Positions 1 through 6,949 are shown, counted from the stretch's first letter. The stretch is DNA of 7,787 nucleotides from Paludibacteraceae bacterium (GCA_023227695.1 JALNVE010000152.1:1-7787), one strand, 5' to 3'. The notes: generated by a model from the letters alone, not told the origin. Made by a program: numbers and translations.

Positions 1-147
1 ATTCTCCACAGGGCAACTGGAAAGAGGGAGATTTTCTCTTCTCTTTCTGCTCTGAAAAATATTTTTTCTACCTGACCCATTTTTTTCCTCCTCAAGTTGC
101 ATTATCAATTTGAATCCCCGATTAATTATGCTAAGAAATCACTAAAA
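1..147. other. region downstream of leuA; possible start of an unidentified minus-strand frame
   Basis: No gene is secure here. On the minus strand an ATG at 80-78 preceded by GAGGAAAAAA opens a frame beginning MGQVEKIFFRAEREE that runs off the window edge. A second ATG at 102-100 opens another frame (MQLEEKNGSGRKN) that also runs off the edge. The third frame is open as well after a TAG, so openness over this short, stop-poor stretch is weak evidence. Neither peptide is recognised, and neither resembles the start of LeuB, LeuC or LeuD. A weak inverted repeat (GAAAGAG at 20-26 with CTCTTTC at 41-47) is present but has no adjoining T tract on the minus strand. No convincing leuA terminator was found, so the leu transcript may continue past the window. 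Confidence 0.3.
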
Positions 148-1644
148 TCAATCTGGAAATTTATTCAACGCATCGATATAAGCAGATACAGAAGCAGCCA
201 CAATATCGGTATTAGCTGCAAAACCTGAGTATACATTTCCGTTATACTCTACCCTCATGTGAACTTTACCGACATCATCACTTCCTTTCGTAATTGCCTG
301 AATCAAAAACTCCTGTAAAACCATCTTTTTATTTACAATCTTCTTCAGAGCATTGATTGCGGCATCTACAGGACCATCACCCGAAGATTCAGCCTCAAAC
401 TTCTCACCGGCAATATCCAATCCGATAGTAGCCTTTGGATCAACCCCAACACCTGATGTAACATATAAATAATCAAGCTTAATGCGATGAGTATCCACTC
501 TATCTTTACCTGCTAACATCAACAGATCATCATCTGTCACATACTTTTTACTATCGGCAACCTTTAAGAAACCTTCGTAAACCTTATCCAATTTTTCCTG
601 AGTCAATTCAATGCCTAAACTCTGTAAATGATATTTCAATGCTGCACGTCCGCTTCTAGCAGTCAATTCAATAGAATTATCATCAATTCCAACATCCTTC
701 GGATCAATGATTTCGTACGTTTTTATATTCTTCAAAACGCCATCCTGATGAATTCCGGATGAGTGAGCAAAAGCATTTCGTCCGACGATCGCCTTATTCG
801 CTTGAATTGGCATATTCATCAAGTTGGAAACAATACGGCTTACGCTGCTGATATTCTTGGAATTAATATTGGTATCAACACCTAACTCCTTATGACTACG
901 AAGAGTCATTACTATCTCTTCCAACGCAGTATTTCCGGCTCTCTCTCCGATTCCATTGACGGTCACTTCAACTTGTCTGGCTCCGCTCATGATTCCCGCC
1001 ATCGTATTAGCAGTAGCCATACCCAAATCATTATGACAATGGGTTGAAATGATAGCATTGTGTATACCGTTCACATTCTCCATCAAGAAATTGATTTTCT
1101 CAGCATACTCGGTAGGAAGACAATATCCAGTTGTATCAGGGATATTCACCACGGTAGCACCCGCCTTAATTACAGCTTCGACAATTCGGGCCAAATAGAC
1201 GTTGTCAGTACGACCAGCATCCTCACAATAAAACTCAACATCCTCCACATATCTCTTTGCGTACTTCACAGCAGCTACAGCCCTCTGCATGATCTCTTCC
1301 TGATTAGAATTGAACTTGTACTGGATGTGGTAATCAGAAGTTCCGATTCCCGTATGGATTCTCTTAAGCTTCGCATATTTCAAAGCGTCAAACGCTACAT
1401 CAATATCTTTCTGCACACTTCGAGTCAAAGCACAGATGACAGGCAATGACACCGCCTTTGAAATCTCTTCTACTGATTTGAAATCACCAGGACTGGAGAT
1501 TGGGAAACCAGCCTCAATCACATCCACGCCAAGAGACTCAAGAGCTTTCGCAACTTCTATTTTCTCAACCGTATTTAACTGACATCCGGGAACCTGCTCG
1601 CCGTCCCGTAAAGTCGTATCAAAAATATACAATCTTTCTGCCAT
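148..1644 (-). CDS. leuA: 2-isopropylmalate synthase
   Basis: This cytoplasmic enzyme makes the first committed step of leucine synthesis, condensing acetyl-CoA with 2-ketoisovalerate to 2-isopropylmalate. The 498-residue protein has the usual length and layout of the family. The N-terminal catalytic TIM barrel carries DTTLRDGEQ at residues 9-17 (metal- and substrate-binding Arg13-Asp14), the metal ligands in HCHND at 202-206, NGIGERAGN at 230-238, and a linker motif AFAHSSGIHQDG at 291-302. The C-terminal part, from about 390, is a LeuA dimer/allosteric domain with GDGPVDAA at 423-430, the usual site of leucine feedback. The ATG start sits in an AT-rich context without a Shine-Dalgarno match. 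It lies about 40 bases after a leader terminator, so expression is probably controlled by attenuation. Citramalate and homocitrate synthases are relatives; the complete regulatory domain and SGIHQDG motif favour LeuA, but substrate choice is not proven by sequence. Confidence 0.95.
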   Translation of the reverse strand: MAERLYIFDTTLRDGEQVPGCQLNTVEKIEVAKALESLGVDVIEAGFPISSPGDFKSVEEISKAVSLPVICALTRSVQKDIDVAFDALKYAKLKRIHTGIGTSDYHIQYKFNSNQEEIMQRAVAAVKYAKRYVEDVEFYCEDAGRTDNVYLARIVEAVIKAGATVVNIPDTTGYCLPTEYAEKINFLMENVNGIHNAIISTHCHNDLGMATANTMAGIMSGARQVEVTVNGIGERAGNTALEEIVMTLRSHKELGVDTNINSKNISSVSRIVSNLMNMPIQANKAIVGRNAFAHSSGIHQDGVLKNIKTYEIIDPKDVGIDDNSIELTARSGRAALKYHLQSLGIELTQEKLDKVYEGFLKVADSKKYVTDDDLLMLAGKDRVDTHRIKLDYLYVTSGVGVDPKATIGLDIAGEKFEAESSGDGPVDAAINALKKIVNKKMVLQEFLIQAITKGSDDVGKVHMRVEYNGNVYSGFAANTDIVAASVSAYIDALNKFPD

Positions 1645-1682
1645 ATATAATTATTTTTTAATAATACTATTTTTCTTTTAAC

Positions 1683-1718
1683 AAAAAAGGCCTTTCTCAT
1701 ACCAGTGAGAAAGGCCTT
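1683..1718 (-). terminator. intrinsic terminator of the leuA attenuator
   Basis: On the minus strand AAGGCCTTTCTC (1718-1707) and GAGAAAGGCCTT (1698-1687) form a perfect 12-bp stem with an 8-base loop. A run of six T follows (1688-1683), two of which also close the stem. It lies between the leader peptide and leuA, about 38 bases upstream of the leuA start and in the same direction. It therefore cannot serve as the end of an upstream protein gene without also blocking leuA. This is the expected place for a conditional attenuator terminator. Confidence 0.9.
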
Positions 1719-1753
1719 CGATATTTTGAGTATCACATACACACTTCCTCACT
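1704..1753 (-). promoter_or_regulatory. predicted antiterminator pairing of the leuA attenuator
   Basis: AGTGAGGAAG (1753-1744), which contains the leader-peptide stop codon TGA, can pair with CTTTCTCACT (1713-1704). That gives ten pairs with one G-U. The second segment is most of the 5' arm and part of the loop of the leuA terminator, so the two folds exclude each other. A ribosome that finishes the leader peptide sits on the first segment and lets the terminator form. A ribosome stalled further back on Ile or Leu codons leaves it free for antitermination. The complementarity is seen directly; the mechanism is inferred. Confidence 0.7.
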
Positions 1754-1817
1754 CTCGCACTCTATGCAAGAGAATAATAATAATTGATAGTATAATATGT
1801 GAAAACTGTTTGTTCAT
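1749..1817 (-). CDS. branched-chain amino acid leader peptide of leuA
   Basis: This is a 22-codon frame from ATG (1817-1815) to TGA (1751-1749). The peptide starts MNKQFSH; residues 8-17 read IILSIIIILL, and it ends HRVRE. It holds six Ile, three Leu and one Val, including four consecutive ATT codons followed by CTC TTG. That composition is typical of leader peptides that sense charged branched-chain tRNAs. The ATG follows an A-rich stretch (AAAAACAAGAAAAT), a favourable initiation context in Bacteroidota. It begins about 20 bases after a consensus -7 box and lies upstream of a terminator and leuA. The peptide itself probably has no function after synthesis; ribosome position on the Ile/Leu codons would set the fold of the downstream RNA. 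Translation has not been shown, and the call rests on composition plus context. Confidence 0.85.
   Translation of the reverse strand: MNKQFSHIILSIIIILLHRVRE
1752..1772 (-). promoter_or_regulatory. leader hairpin 1 (possible pause hairpin)
   Basis: In the minus-strand RNA, CTCTTGCA (1772-1765) pairs with TGCGAGAG (1759-1752) around a 5-base TAGAG loop, giving eight pairs with one G-U. The 5' arm covers the Leu16-Leu17 codons of the leader peptide and the 3' arm ends next to its stop codon. A ribosome stalled on the Ile run would cover the 5' arm. By analogy with classical attenuators this could be the 1:2 or pause hairpin. It overlaps the antiterminator by only two bases, so it competes with it weakly. 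Confidence 0.6.
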
Positions 1818-1837
1818 ATTTTCTTGTTTTTGATGTG

Positions 1838-1867
1838 CAAATATACACATAATCTAGACACGTCAAA
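1838..1867 (-). promoter_or_regulatory. promoter of the leuA leader transcript
   Basis: On the minus strand a -7 box TATATTTG (1845-1838) matches the Bacteroides consensus TAnnTTTG exactly. A TTTG at 1867-1864 provides the -33 element, with an 18-base spacer, slightly shorter than the usual 19-21. Transcription would start at roughly 1830-1834, giving a leader of about 15 bases before the leader-peptide ATG and about 190 before leuA. The match is good, and its position fits the attenuator downstream. Confidence 0.75.
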
Positions 1868-1981
1868 GTTAATTATAAACTTTTTTATTAAAAAAAATTC
1901 AAAACATCGCTTTTCGTGTTAAAAAAACAACAATTCATAAGCAAATCTATAGTTTGTTAATATAATGCGCAATCTAAATTG

Positions 1982-4534
1982 CTAGAATTTGATATGGCAA
2001 CGAAATCTAAGACCACTTCTATCAATGTTAGGATGATCTCGATATGTTAGACGCCATACATAATCGAATCTCAATATTTTCAAAACATTTTCGACTCCTA
2101 CACCAGCTTCCATATAGGGTGTATTATCCATTTTATAACTTCCTTCCGGAAAAAGATATAAGTCATCAGAATCAACACTTGGATCATTCTTATCGCTTAA
2201 ACTTCCATATAAACAACGGAAAGAAAGCACCTCCCTAAACTTCAACTTTTTTAATAATGGTATACGATTCAGCAACAAACCATTCAAATAATAAGTATAA
2301 TCCAACGCAGCATATTGGTCATTCAAAAACTCCATGGCATTCATCAATGAATAGGATTCCATTTGAATGATATAAGACATGTTTGCATTAGGTATCATCA
2401 ACAAAGGGAAAGGAACTTTATTCCACTGCTTTCCTGCCTTTAAAACAACATCGGCATATCCAAGAAAAGAGAACCAGATTCTCTTTCGAAAAGAGAACTC
2501 CGTTATGTTACTTGAATAATCAGAACCTAAGAGACCCTTCTCTCCAATTGAATGCGTCAATGTAAAAATAGGACATTCATGATTGATTGGGAATCGATTA
2601 TGACGCGTCTGATAAAACTTCTCATTTGGTGCATATCTCAATCCAACCTCCAAATCACTCACAGAGAAATCATTTACTGGAGAAATACTACCATTCTTTT
2701 CTTGCCAAAATGGAACTAACACAGTTGCATACTCTGTCATGTAGCGAGTCTTTACATCATACGAAAAATGGTTATAAAACTCTTGTTTATATGCCAACTC
2801 TGCACTTCTCTGATATGCTATTCGATTATCATCCAAACGTTTTAGAGACATGAACATATTATCCTTGTTCGTATAGATATAATGTTGCCCCAACTCATCC
2901 GTATCATATTGATATGTCGCAGTTAACGAATGAACAGGAAATTCGGTCGGATATTCCTTCTTCGACAAGAATGAATACTCCAATTGCCCTTTATATTTCA
3001 GTTTTTCATCCTTGCATCCGTATGCCACATAACCATTCGCAAACCAATGTCTATTCAAGTAGGCTGTTGTCATTCCTCCGATGCGAAAACGGAATCCCTC
3101 CAATTTGTTTTTACTGAACGTCGTATTAAAAGGACCATATTCAAAACGGCTATGTTCTCCTTCTATCGGAATATAACCTGTAAACATGACCCTTAAAAAA
3201 CACTCTGTATAATAGTATATAGGTTCTTTCCTTAATTCCGCCATCATGTCTTTTACATGATTTTCTTTCCCCTCTACCGTATCGTGTCTATTGTCTGCCC
3301 AATACTTTTCATCCTTTAACATAGCATCATCCATCTGTATAACAGTGGCTTTCTGTTTAAATACACTATCACCTGGATTTTCAAAAGAGTGGTTTTTATA
3401 TGTATTCAATCTTCGGGCAAAAACACCTTGCAGATTTTCTGCAACATTTAACTCAACAGAGATGTCATCCTTCGTCAAAATTCGAGAACCATCTGGCATT
3501 TGAGAGAACTCTTGTGTAATAGACATTCCATGTACAAAGTTCAAATTGATATCTTTAGGAACATTCAACTTAGCCTGTCTAATAAATTTAGTAGAATCTA
3601 AAGCTACATTCAACATTCCTGTAAAGCCAAAACTCTCTGAATTACGAGGAACAAAGCCCAAATTAGCATACTTTTTCCCATCAACAAGAACCGTATCCAA
3701 CATATAATACTTATAAAATGATGGTCCTAATGACGAAAGCGGACTGACAAACTTATTTGTCATCAGCATGATATGATTATCAAAAATATTGACCTCACTG
3801 AAAACTTCTTGCAGCATGAGCTGTACACTCTCTTGAGGAAGCAATTCATCAATTCCATCACTCTTAAAGGCTTTTACAATATGCTTTTCTTCCTTTGGTT
3901 CTTTTTTATAATGAACATCTTCTATCGACTCCTTAAAGGAGACGACTAGAATGGGTTTGCCTGAGATATTTGAAGTATCGACATAATTAAAAATGAATCC
4001 AAATCTCTTATTATCAAAAGATAAGTTTTTTTCCTTTGTGAAATCATTCAGAGCATAAGCCATTTTTTCATAATGCTCATAACTATAATAATCATGATTT
4101 TTAGGATCGGACATCTGCTTCTTTGCTATCATATCCATCACAAAATCAACAGCAGGATTATTCTTGTTAGAATATTTCTCTTTTTTAGGTTTTACCACAA
4201 CCTCTTTTAAGTCATATGTAGTAGGAGCAAGTAGAATCTTTAGATTATGGTTTTTAAGATCCTTTTTCAGATGAACCACCTTGTCTTTATAGCCTACCAT
4301 AGAAAAGACAACCGTTCTGCTTTTATTTCTAGACATAACAGAAAAAGTTCCATCATCAGCCGTCACATCACCATCTACTGTATTCTTGAAATATACTGAA
4401 ACATAAGACAAAGGTTCATTGCTAAGTGAATCTCTGACAATTCCTTTAACAACAACCTGAGAATTAATTGTACCAGAAAAGAGAAAGATAAAAATCAGTA
4501 TTATAATTAAACGAATGGTCAACTTTTTGGGCAT
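1982..4534 (-). CDS. DUF5686-type outer-membrane protein with N-terminal carboxypeptidase-regulatory-like domain
   Basis: This is a large predicted outer-membrane protein of unknown function, of a type restricted, as far as I know, to Bacteroidota. Counting from the chosen ATG (850 residues), a signal peptide covers about 1-26 (MPKKLTIR, then a long hydrophobic run). A carboxypeptidase-regulatory-like beta-sandwich covers about 27-112, with VVVKGIVRDSLSNEPLSYVSV, DGTFSV and the exit motif LKEVVVKP. The family motif NPAVDFVMDMIAKK is at 126-139. The rest is rich in aromatic, alternating beta-strand sequence and ends in Phe (HIKF), as expected of an outer-membrane barrel. A TTG five codons upstream (4549) is open in frame, but the ATG at 4534 is directly followed by the signal peptide and is preferred. 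It lies downstream of rnz with about 110 bases between. It has the general look of an N-terminal domain of TonB-linked receptors but lacks a plug domain. Confidence 0.85.
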   Translation of the reverse strand: MPKKLTIRLIIILIFIFLFSGTINSQVVVKGIVRDSLSNEPLSYVSVYFKNTVDGDVTADDGTFSVMSRNKSRTVVFSMVGYKDKVVHLKKDLKNHNLKILLAPTTYDLKEVVVKPKKEKYSNKNNPAVDFVMDMIAKKQMSDPKNHDYYSYEHYEKMAYALNDFTKEKNLSFDNKRFGFIFNYVDTSNISGKPILVVSFKESIEDVHYKKEPKEEKHIVKAFKSDGIDELLPQESVQLMLQEVFSEVNIFDNHIMLMTNKFVSPLSSLGPSFYKYYMLDTVLVDGKKYANLGFVPRNSESFGFTGMLNVALDSTKFIRQAKLNVPKDINLNFVHGMSITQEFSQMPDGSRILTKDDISVELNVAENLQGVFARRLNTYKNHSFENPGDSVFKQKATVIQMDDAMLKDEKYWADNRHDTVEGKENHVKDMMAELRKEPIYYYTECFLRVMFTGYIPIEGEHSRFEYGPFNTTFSKNKLEGFRFRIGGMTTAYLNRHWFANGYVAYGCKDEKLKYKGQLEYSFLSKKEYPTEFPVHSLTATYQYDTDELGQHYIYTNKDNMFMSLKRLDDNRIAYQRSAELAYKQEFYNHFSYDVKTRYMTEYATVLVPFWQEKNGSISPVNDFSVSDLEVGLRYAPNEKFYQTRHNRFPINHECPIFTLTHSIGEKGLLGSDYSSNITEFSFRKRIWFSFLGYADVVLKAGKQWNKVPFPLLMIPNANMSYIIQMESYSLMNAMEFLNDQYAALDYTYYLNGLLLNRIPLLKKLKFREVLSFRCLYGSLSDKNDPSVDSDDLYLFPEGSYKMDNTPYMEAGVGVENVLKILRFDYVWRLTYRDHPNIDRSGLRFRCHIKF

Positions 4535-4560
4535 AATTTTCAATGACAAATTTTAAAATA

Positions 4561-4588
4561 CAAATTACAATGTTTTTTATTAAACAAA
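4561..4588 (-). promoter_or_regulatory. possible promoter of the DUF5686-type gene
   Basis: On the minus strand TAATTTG (4567-4561) resembles the Bacteroides -7 box with one base missing from the spacer between TA and TTTG. A TTTG at 4588-4585 lies 17 bases upstream. The region is very AT-rich, so chance matches are likely. If real, it would give a leader of about 20 bases before the ATG at 4534 and let this gene be transcribed separately from rnz. Confidence 0.3.
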
Positions 4589-4647
4589 AAAGACAATAAG
4601 GCATCATCAAGGACAAATCATACTAAATTCCTCATTTAACCTTTTTT

Positions 4648-5562
4648 TCAAAAATCAAACGACAATCCATCCATAGCCAACGACGTATTCGGAAAAACAG
4701 ACTTCGCTTCTGTTAAAAAAGGAGATAAATCCTCATATCTTGCAGAATAATGACCGAGAATCAGATGCTTTACATTCGCCTTTTGAGCAATAGTAGCTGC
4801 CTGCAAAGCAGTTGAATGCATGGTTGCCTTTGCTTTGATTAAATCGGCATGCAAAAAGGTTGCCTCATGATATAAGCAATCAACGCCTTCAATATAAGGA
4901 ATAATGCTTTCTGTATAAATAGTATCAGAACAATAAGCATATTTCTTTGAAGGTGTTGGATCTGTAGTCAATCGAGAGTTGGAGATTACTACACCTTCTT
5001 CTGTCACAAAATCAGCTCCCCTTTTAATATTCTGCATCTCACGAATAGGAACCTTGTAAAAATCAACCATCTCACGAACAATATGACGATCTTTCTCTTT
5101 TTCAGAGCATAAGAATCCACAAGTAGGCATCTTATGCTTTAAAGGAATTGTATAAACAGAAAGAGAACGATCTTCATAAATCAACTCATGCTTAAATGGA
5201 TTGATTGGTTCAAAAACAACCTTATAAGTCATGCCTTCGCAAAAACAGTCAATAAGAGAAGATAAAATCTTTTTAAGATCAGGATGTGCATGGATATATA
5301 AATCGGCAGTACGATTAAACATACCCAAAGATGAAATCAAGGCAATGAGACCAAAACAATGATCACCATGCAGATGAGATATGAATATATTATTTAAACG
5401 AGAAATACGTACATTATCACTACGCATCTGACGTTGCGTACCTTCACCACAATCAATCATGAAAGACTTTTCCCTCATTGAAAGAATCTGAGATGGCTGG
5501 TTGCATGACTTGGTTGGTAATGCCGATCCTGCACCTAATATATGTAAATGAAAACTATCCAT
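4648..5562 (-). CDS. rnz: ribonuclease Z (tRNA 3' endonuclease)
   Basis: This zinc-dependent endonuclease cuts the 3' trailer from tRNA precursors in the cytoplasm. The 304-residue protein has the short bacterial RNase Z (tRNase Z-S) length and is a metallo-beta-lactamase fold. It opens with HILGAGSALPT, and the hallmark motif HLHGDH sits at 63-68. Other predicted zinc ligands are His143 (KHKMPTCGF), Asp213 (YCSDT) and His271 (LGHYSARY). The positions of these seven ligands are close to those I know for the Bacillus subtilis enzyme. YHEATF at 231-236 and MHST at 248-251 are also typical. The segment around 170-192 (VPIREMQNIKRGADFV) matches the region following the tRNA-binding flexible arm. 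The ATG follows an exact -7 box by ten bases, implying its own promoter just after the ompA terminator. No key residue is missing. Confidence 0.95.
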   Translation of the reverse strand: MDSFHLHILGAGSALPTKSCNQPSQILSMREKSFMIDCGEGTQRQMRSDNVRISRLNNIFISHLHGDHCFGLIALISSLGMFNRTADLYIHAHPDLKKILSSLIDCFCEGMTYKVVFEPINPFKHELIYEDRSLSVYTIPLKHKMPTCGFLCSEKEKDRHIVREMVDFYKVPIREMQNIKRGADFVTEEGVVISNSRLTTDPTPSKKYAYCSDTIYTESIIPYIEGVDCLYHEATFLHADLIKAKATMHSTALQAATIAQKANVKHLILGHYSARYEDLSPFLTEAKSVFPNTSLAMDGLSFDF

Positions 5563-5572
5563 ATCTACGATT

Positions 5573-5580
5573 CAAAATTA
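5573..5580 (-). promoter_or_regulatory. -7 promoter box of rnz
   Basis: TAATTTTG on the minus strand matches the Bacteroides -7 consensus TAnnTTTG exactly, between the ompA terminator and the rnz ATG. The -33 position falls inside the terminator hairpin, where only a T-rich stretch (GTTTTT) is present instead of TTTG. Only ten bases separate the box from the ATG, so the transcript would have a very short or no 5' leader. Confidence 0.5.
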
Positions 5581-5581
5581 C

Positions 5582-5612
5582 AAAAAAAAGAGGCAAGTAA
5601 AAACTTGCCTCT
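5582..5612 (-). terminator. intrinsic terminator after the OmpA-family gene
   Basis: On the minus strand AGAGGCAAGT (5612-5603) and ACTTGCCTCT (5598-5589) form a perfect 10-bp stem with a TTTT loop. The last stem base begins a run of eight T (5589-5582). It lies 27 bases beyond the stop codon of the OmpA-family gene and 19 bases before the rnz start codon. It should end most ompA transcripts and separate rnz from the highly expressed upstream genes. Confidence 0.92.
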
Positions 5613-5638
5613 CCTATTTTAAAATCTAATGTTTCAAA

Positions 5639-6883
5639 TTACTTTGAGAACAATTCGATTTCTACACGTCTGTTCTGTGCTCTACCAGCTAAAGTAGCGT
5701 TAGAAGCGATAGGATCTGCACTTCCGTATCCAAATGTTTGGATGTGACCTGCAGGAACACCCTTGCTAACCAAGTATGACTTTACAGAAGCAGCTCTATC
5801 CTTAGACAATTGAAGGTTCTTAGCAGCCTTACCAGTGTTATCTGTGTAACCCTTCAAGATTACAGACCACTCGTTGTGTTGTTTTAACAACATTGCCAAT
5901 CCATCCAAAGATGAATAAGAAGACTTCTTGATAATAGCTTTAGCTGACTCGAACTCTAGTTGAGAGAATGCAGTCTTGATGATCTCATCCTCCTCCTTAG
6001 TTGGAGTATACTTAACTGGCTCTTTAGTGTCTTGGATGTGCTTGTTCAAAGAATCTTGAGTAGTCTTCAATTGACCCTGAAGTTTCTTGATAGCTGCATT
6101 TTGGTTAGCGATTTGGTCTTCCAATCTAGAAGTTGTCTCTTCGCATTGTTTCTTAGCCTCATCCAACATTGGAGTTACATCAGGCATTTCTACCTTTGGC
6201 TCATAATCAACCAAAGCGATGTTTCTTACGTTGTTCTCAGCACCGAATTTGTATCTAACTAACAAGTTAGCTCCACAATTGGCACGTGAACCCTTAACAG
6301 GAACGAAATCAGTTCTGTTGTTCAATTTAGTACGACCTTCCAAACCGATAGCAAAGCTATTAGAGATATTGTACTCAGCAACACCACTAAATACTGCCAA
6401 AGGATAAACGCCGCTATCATCAGAACCCTTATTAACTTCCCAAGAGTAGATAGAAACACCAGCACCTGCATTAGCGTAGATGTTCAATTTCTGCCAACCA
6501 GAAGAACGATATTTAGCCAAAAGGTTAGACAAGTTTACAGAAGCAAACAAATCTACATCATGAATTGTTGCGTCATACTCTGGATTTAACATCTCAGCAT
6601 CTGCGTCAACACTCTTCATTTGCCACAAGTACTCTAAGCCAAGTCCCCACAATGGATTCAATGTGTACTCAACAACAGCACCTGCATCTGGTGTGAACTT
6701 TGTATCTGTGTATCTGAAATAAGACATACCACCTTTCAAAGCTACAGACCAACGGTTCAAACCTTCAGAACCAGTAGTTTCAGATGATTCTTCAACAGCT
6801 GCCTCAGCTGCTTGCTCCTCTTGAGCAAAGGCATTACCTACAAGAGTAGATGCCACGAAAAGGGCTAATAATTTTCTTTTCAT
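5639..6883 (-). CDS. OmpA-family outer-membrane protein
   Basis: This is a predicted outer-membrane protein that links the membrane to peptidoglycan. The 414-residue precursor has a clear signal peptide (MKRKLLALFVASTLVGNAFA, cleavage likely after residue 20) and then an acidic, Ala/Glu-rich stretch (21-40). An N-terminal beta-barrel region covers about 43-213. A coiled-coil-like segment (about 238-285, ending TTQDSLNKHIQD) precedes a C-terminal OmpA peptidoglycan-binding domain at about 302-413. The latter shows GYTDNTG at 345-351, LSKDRAASV at 359-367 and NRRVEIEL at 404-411; the Asp348 and Arg405/Arg406 positions are where the family binds diaminopimelate. The 5' leader is unusually AT-rich and the gene is followed by a strong terminator, both consistent with an abundant transcript. 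It sits 77 bases after rpsA, with no terminator seen between. Homologues are major envelope proteins in Bacteroidales. Confidence 0.92.
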   Translation of the reverse strand: MKRKLLALFVASTLVGNAFAQEEQAAEAAVEESSETTGSEGLNRWSVALKGGMSYFRYTDTKFTPDAGAVVEYTLNPLWGLGLEYLWQMKSVDADAEMLNPEYDATIHDVDLFASVNLSNLLAKYRSSGWQKLNIYANAGAGVSIYSWEVNKGSDDSGVYPLAVFSGVAEYNISNSFAIGLEGRTKLNNRTDFVPVKGSRANCGANLLVRYKFGAENNVRNIALVDYEPKVEMPDVTPMLDEAKKQCEETTSRLEDQIANQNAAIKKLQGQLKTTQDSLNKHIQDTKEPVKYTPTKEEDEIIKTAFSQLEFESAKAIIKKSSYSSLDGLAMLLKQHNEWSVILKGYTDNTGKAAKNLQLSKDRAASVKSYLVSKGVPAGHIQTFGYGSADPIASNATLAGRAQNRRVEIELFSK

Positions 6884-6917
6884 ATAAAAACAAATTAAAT
6901 TAAATTTAAATTCTGCA

Positions 6918-6949
6918 CAAATATTAAAAAATTCAGCAAATAAAACAAA
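6918..6949 (-). promoter_or_regulatory. possible promoter of the OmpA-family gene
   Basis: On the minus strand TTTG (6949-6946) and TAATATTTG (6926-6918) are separated by 19 bases, the expected Bacteroides spacing. The -7 box has one extra base between TA and TTTG. A 30-base AT-rich leader (TTTAAATTTAATTTAATTTG) would follow before the ATG. The sequence is low in complexity, so the match is only moderately persuasive. Confidence 0.4.

Noticed and set aside
20..47. Inverted repeat GAAAGAG / CTCTTTC as a leuA terminator
   Set aside because: The stem is short and no T tract follows it on the minus strand.
1060..1449. A 129-codon plus-strand frame opposite leuA
   Set aside because: It is antisense to highly conserved leuA catalytic sequence, has no recognisable domain, and no promoter-like site was seen for it.
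1871..1981. Possible terminator for the DUF5686-type gene just past its stop
   Set aside because: Only a 5-bp GCAAT/ATTGC stem and scattered A/T runs are present; no stem is placed against a T tract, so nothing was called in this AT-rich stretch.
2587..3503. Several plus-strand frames of 67-88 codons opposite the DUF5686-type gene
   Set aside because: They are short, overlap one another in different frames and show no domain or initiation context; the minus-strand frame explains the region.
4535..4549. TTG start five codons upstream for the DUF5686-type protein
   Set aside because: The ATG at 4534 begins directly with a canonical positively charged signal-peptide start, and no ribosome-binding signal favours the TTG.
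4609..4643. Imperfect inverted repeat after rnz (AAGGACAAAT with ATTTAACCTT)
   Set aside because: It has a mismatch, a wobble pair and a 15-base loop, is AT-rich, and on the minus strand has no T run directly after it, so a terminator is not supported.
5960..6262. A 100-codon plus-strand frame opposite the OmpA-family gene
   Set aside because: It mirrors the coiled-coil and barrel coding sequence on the other strand; its Leu/Ser-rich composition is what reverse reading of such codons gives.
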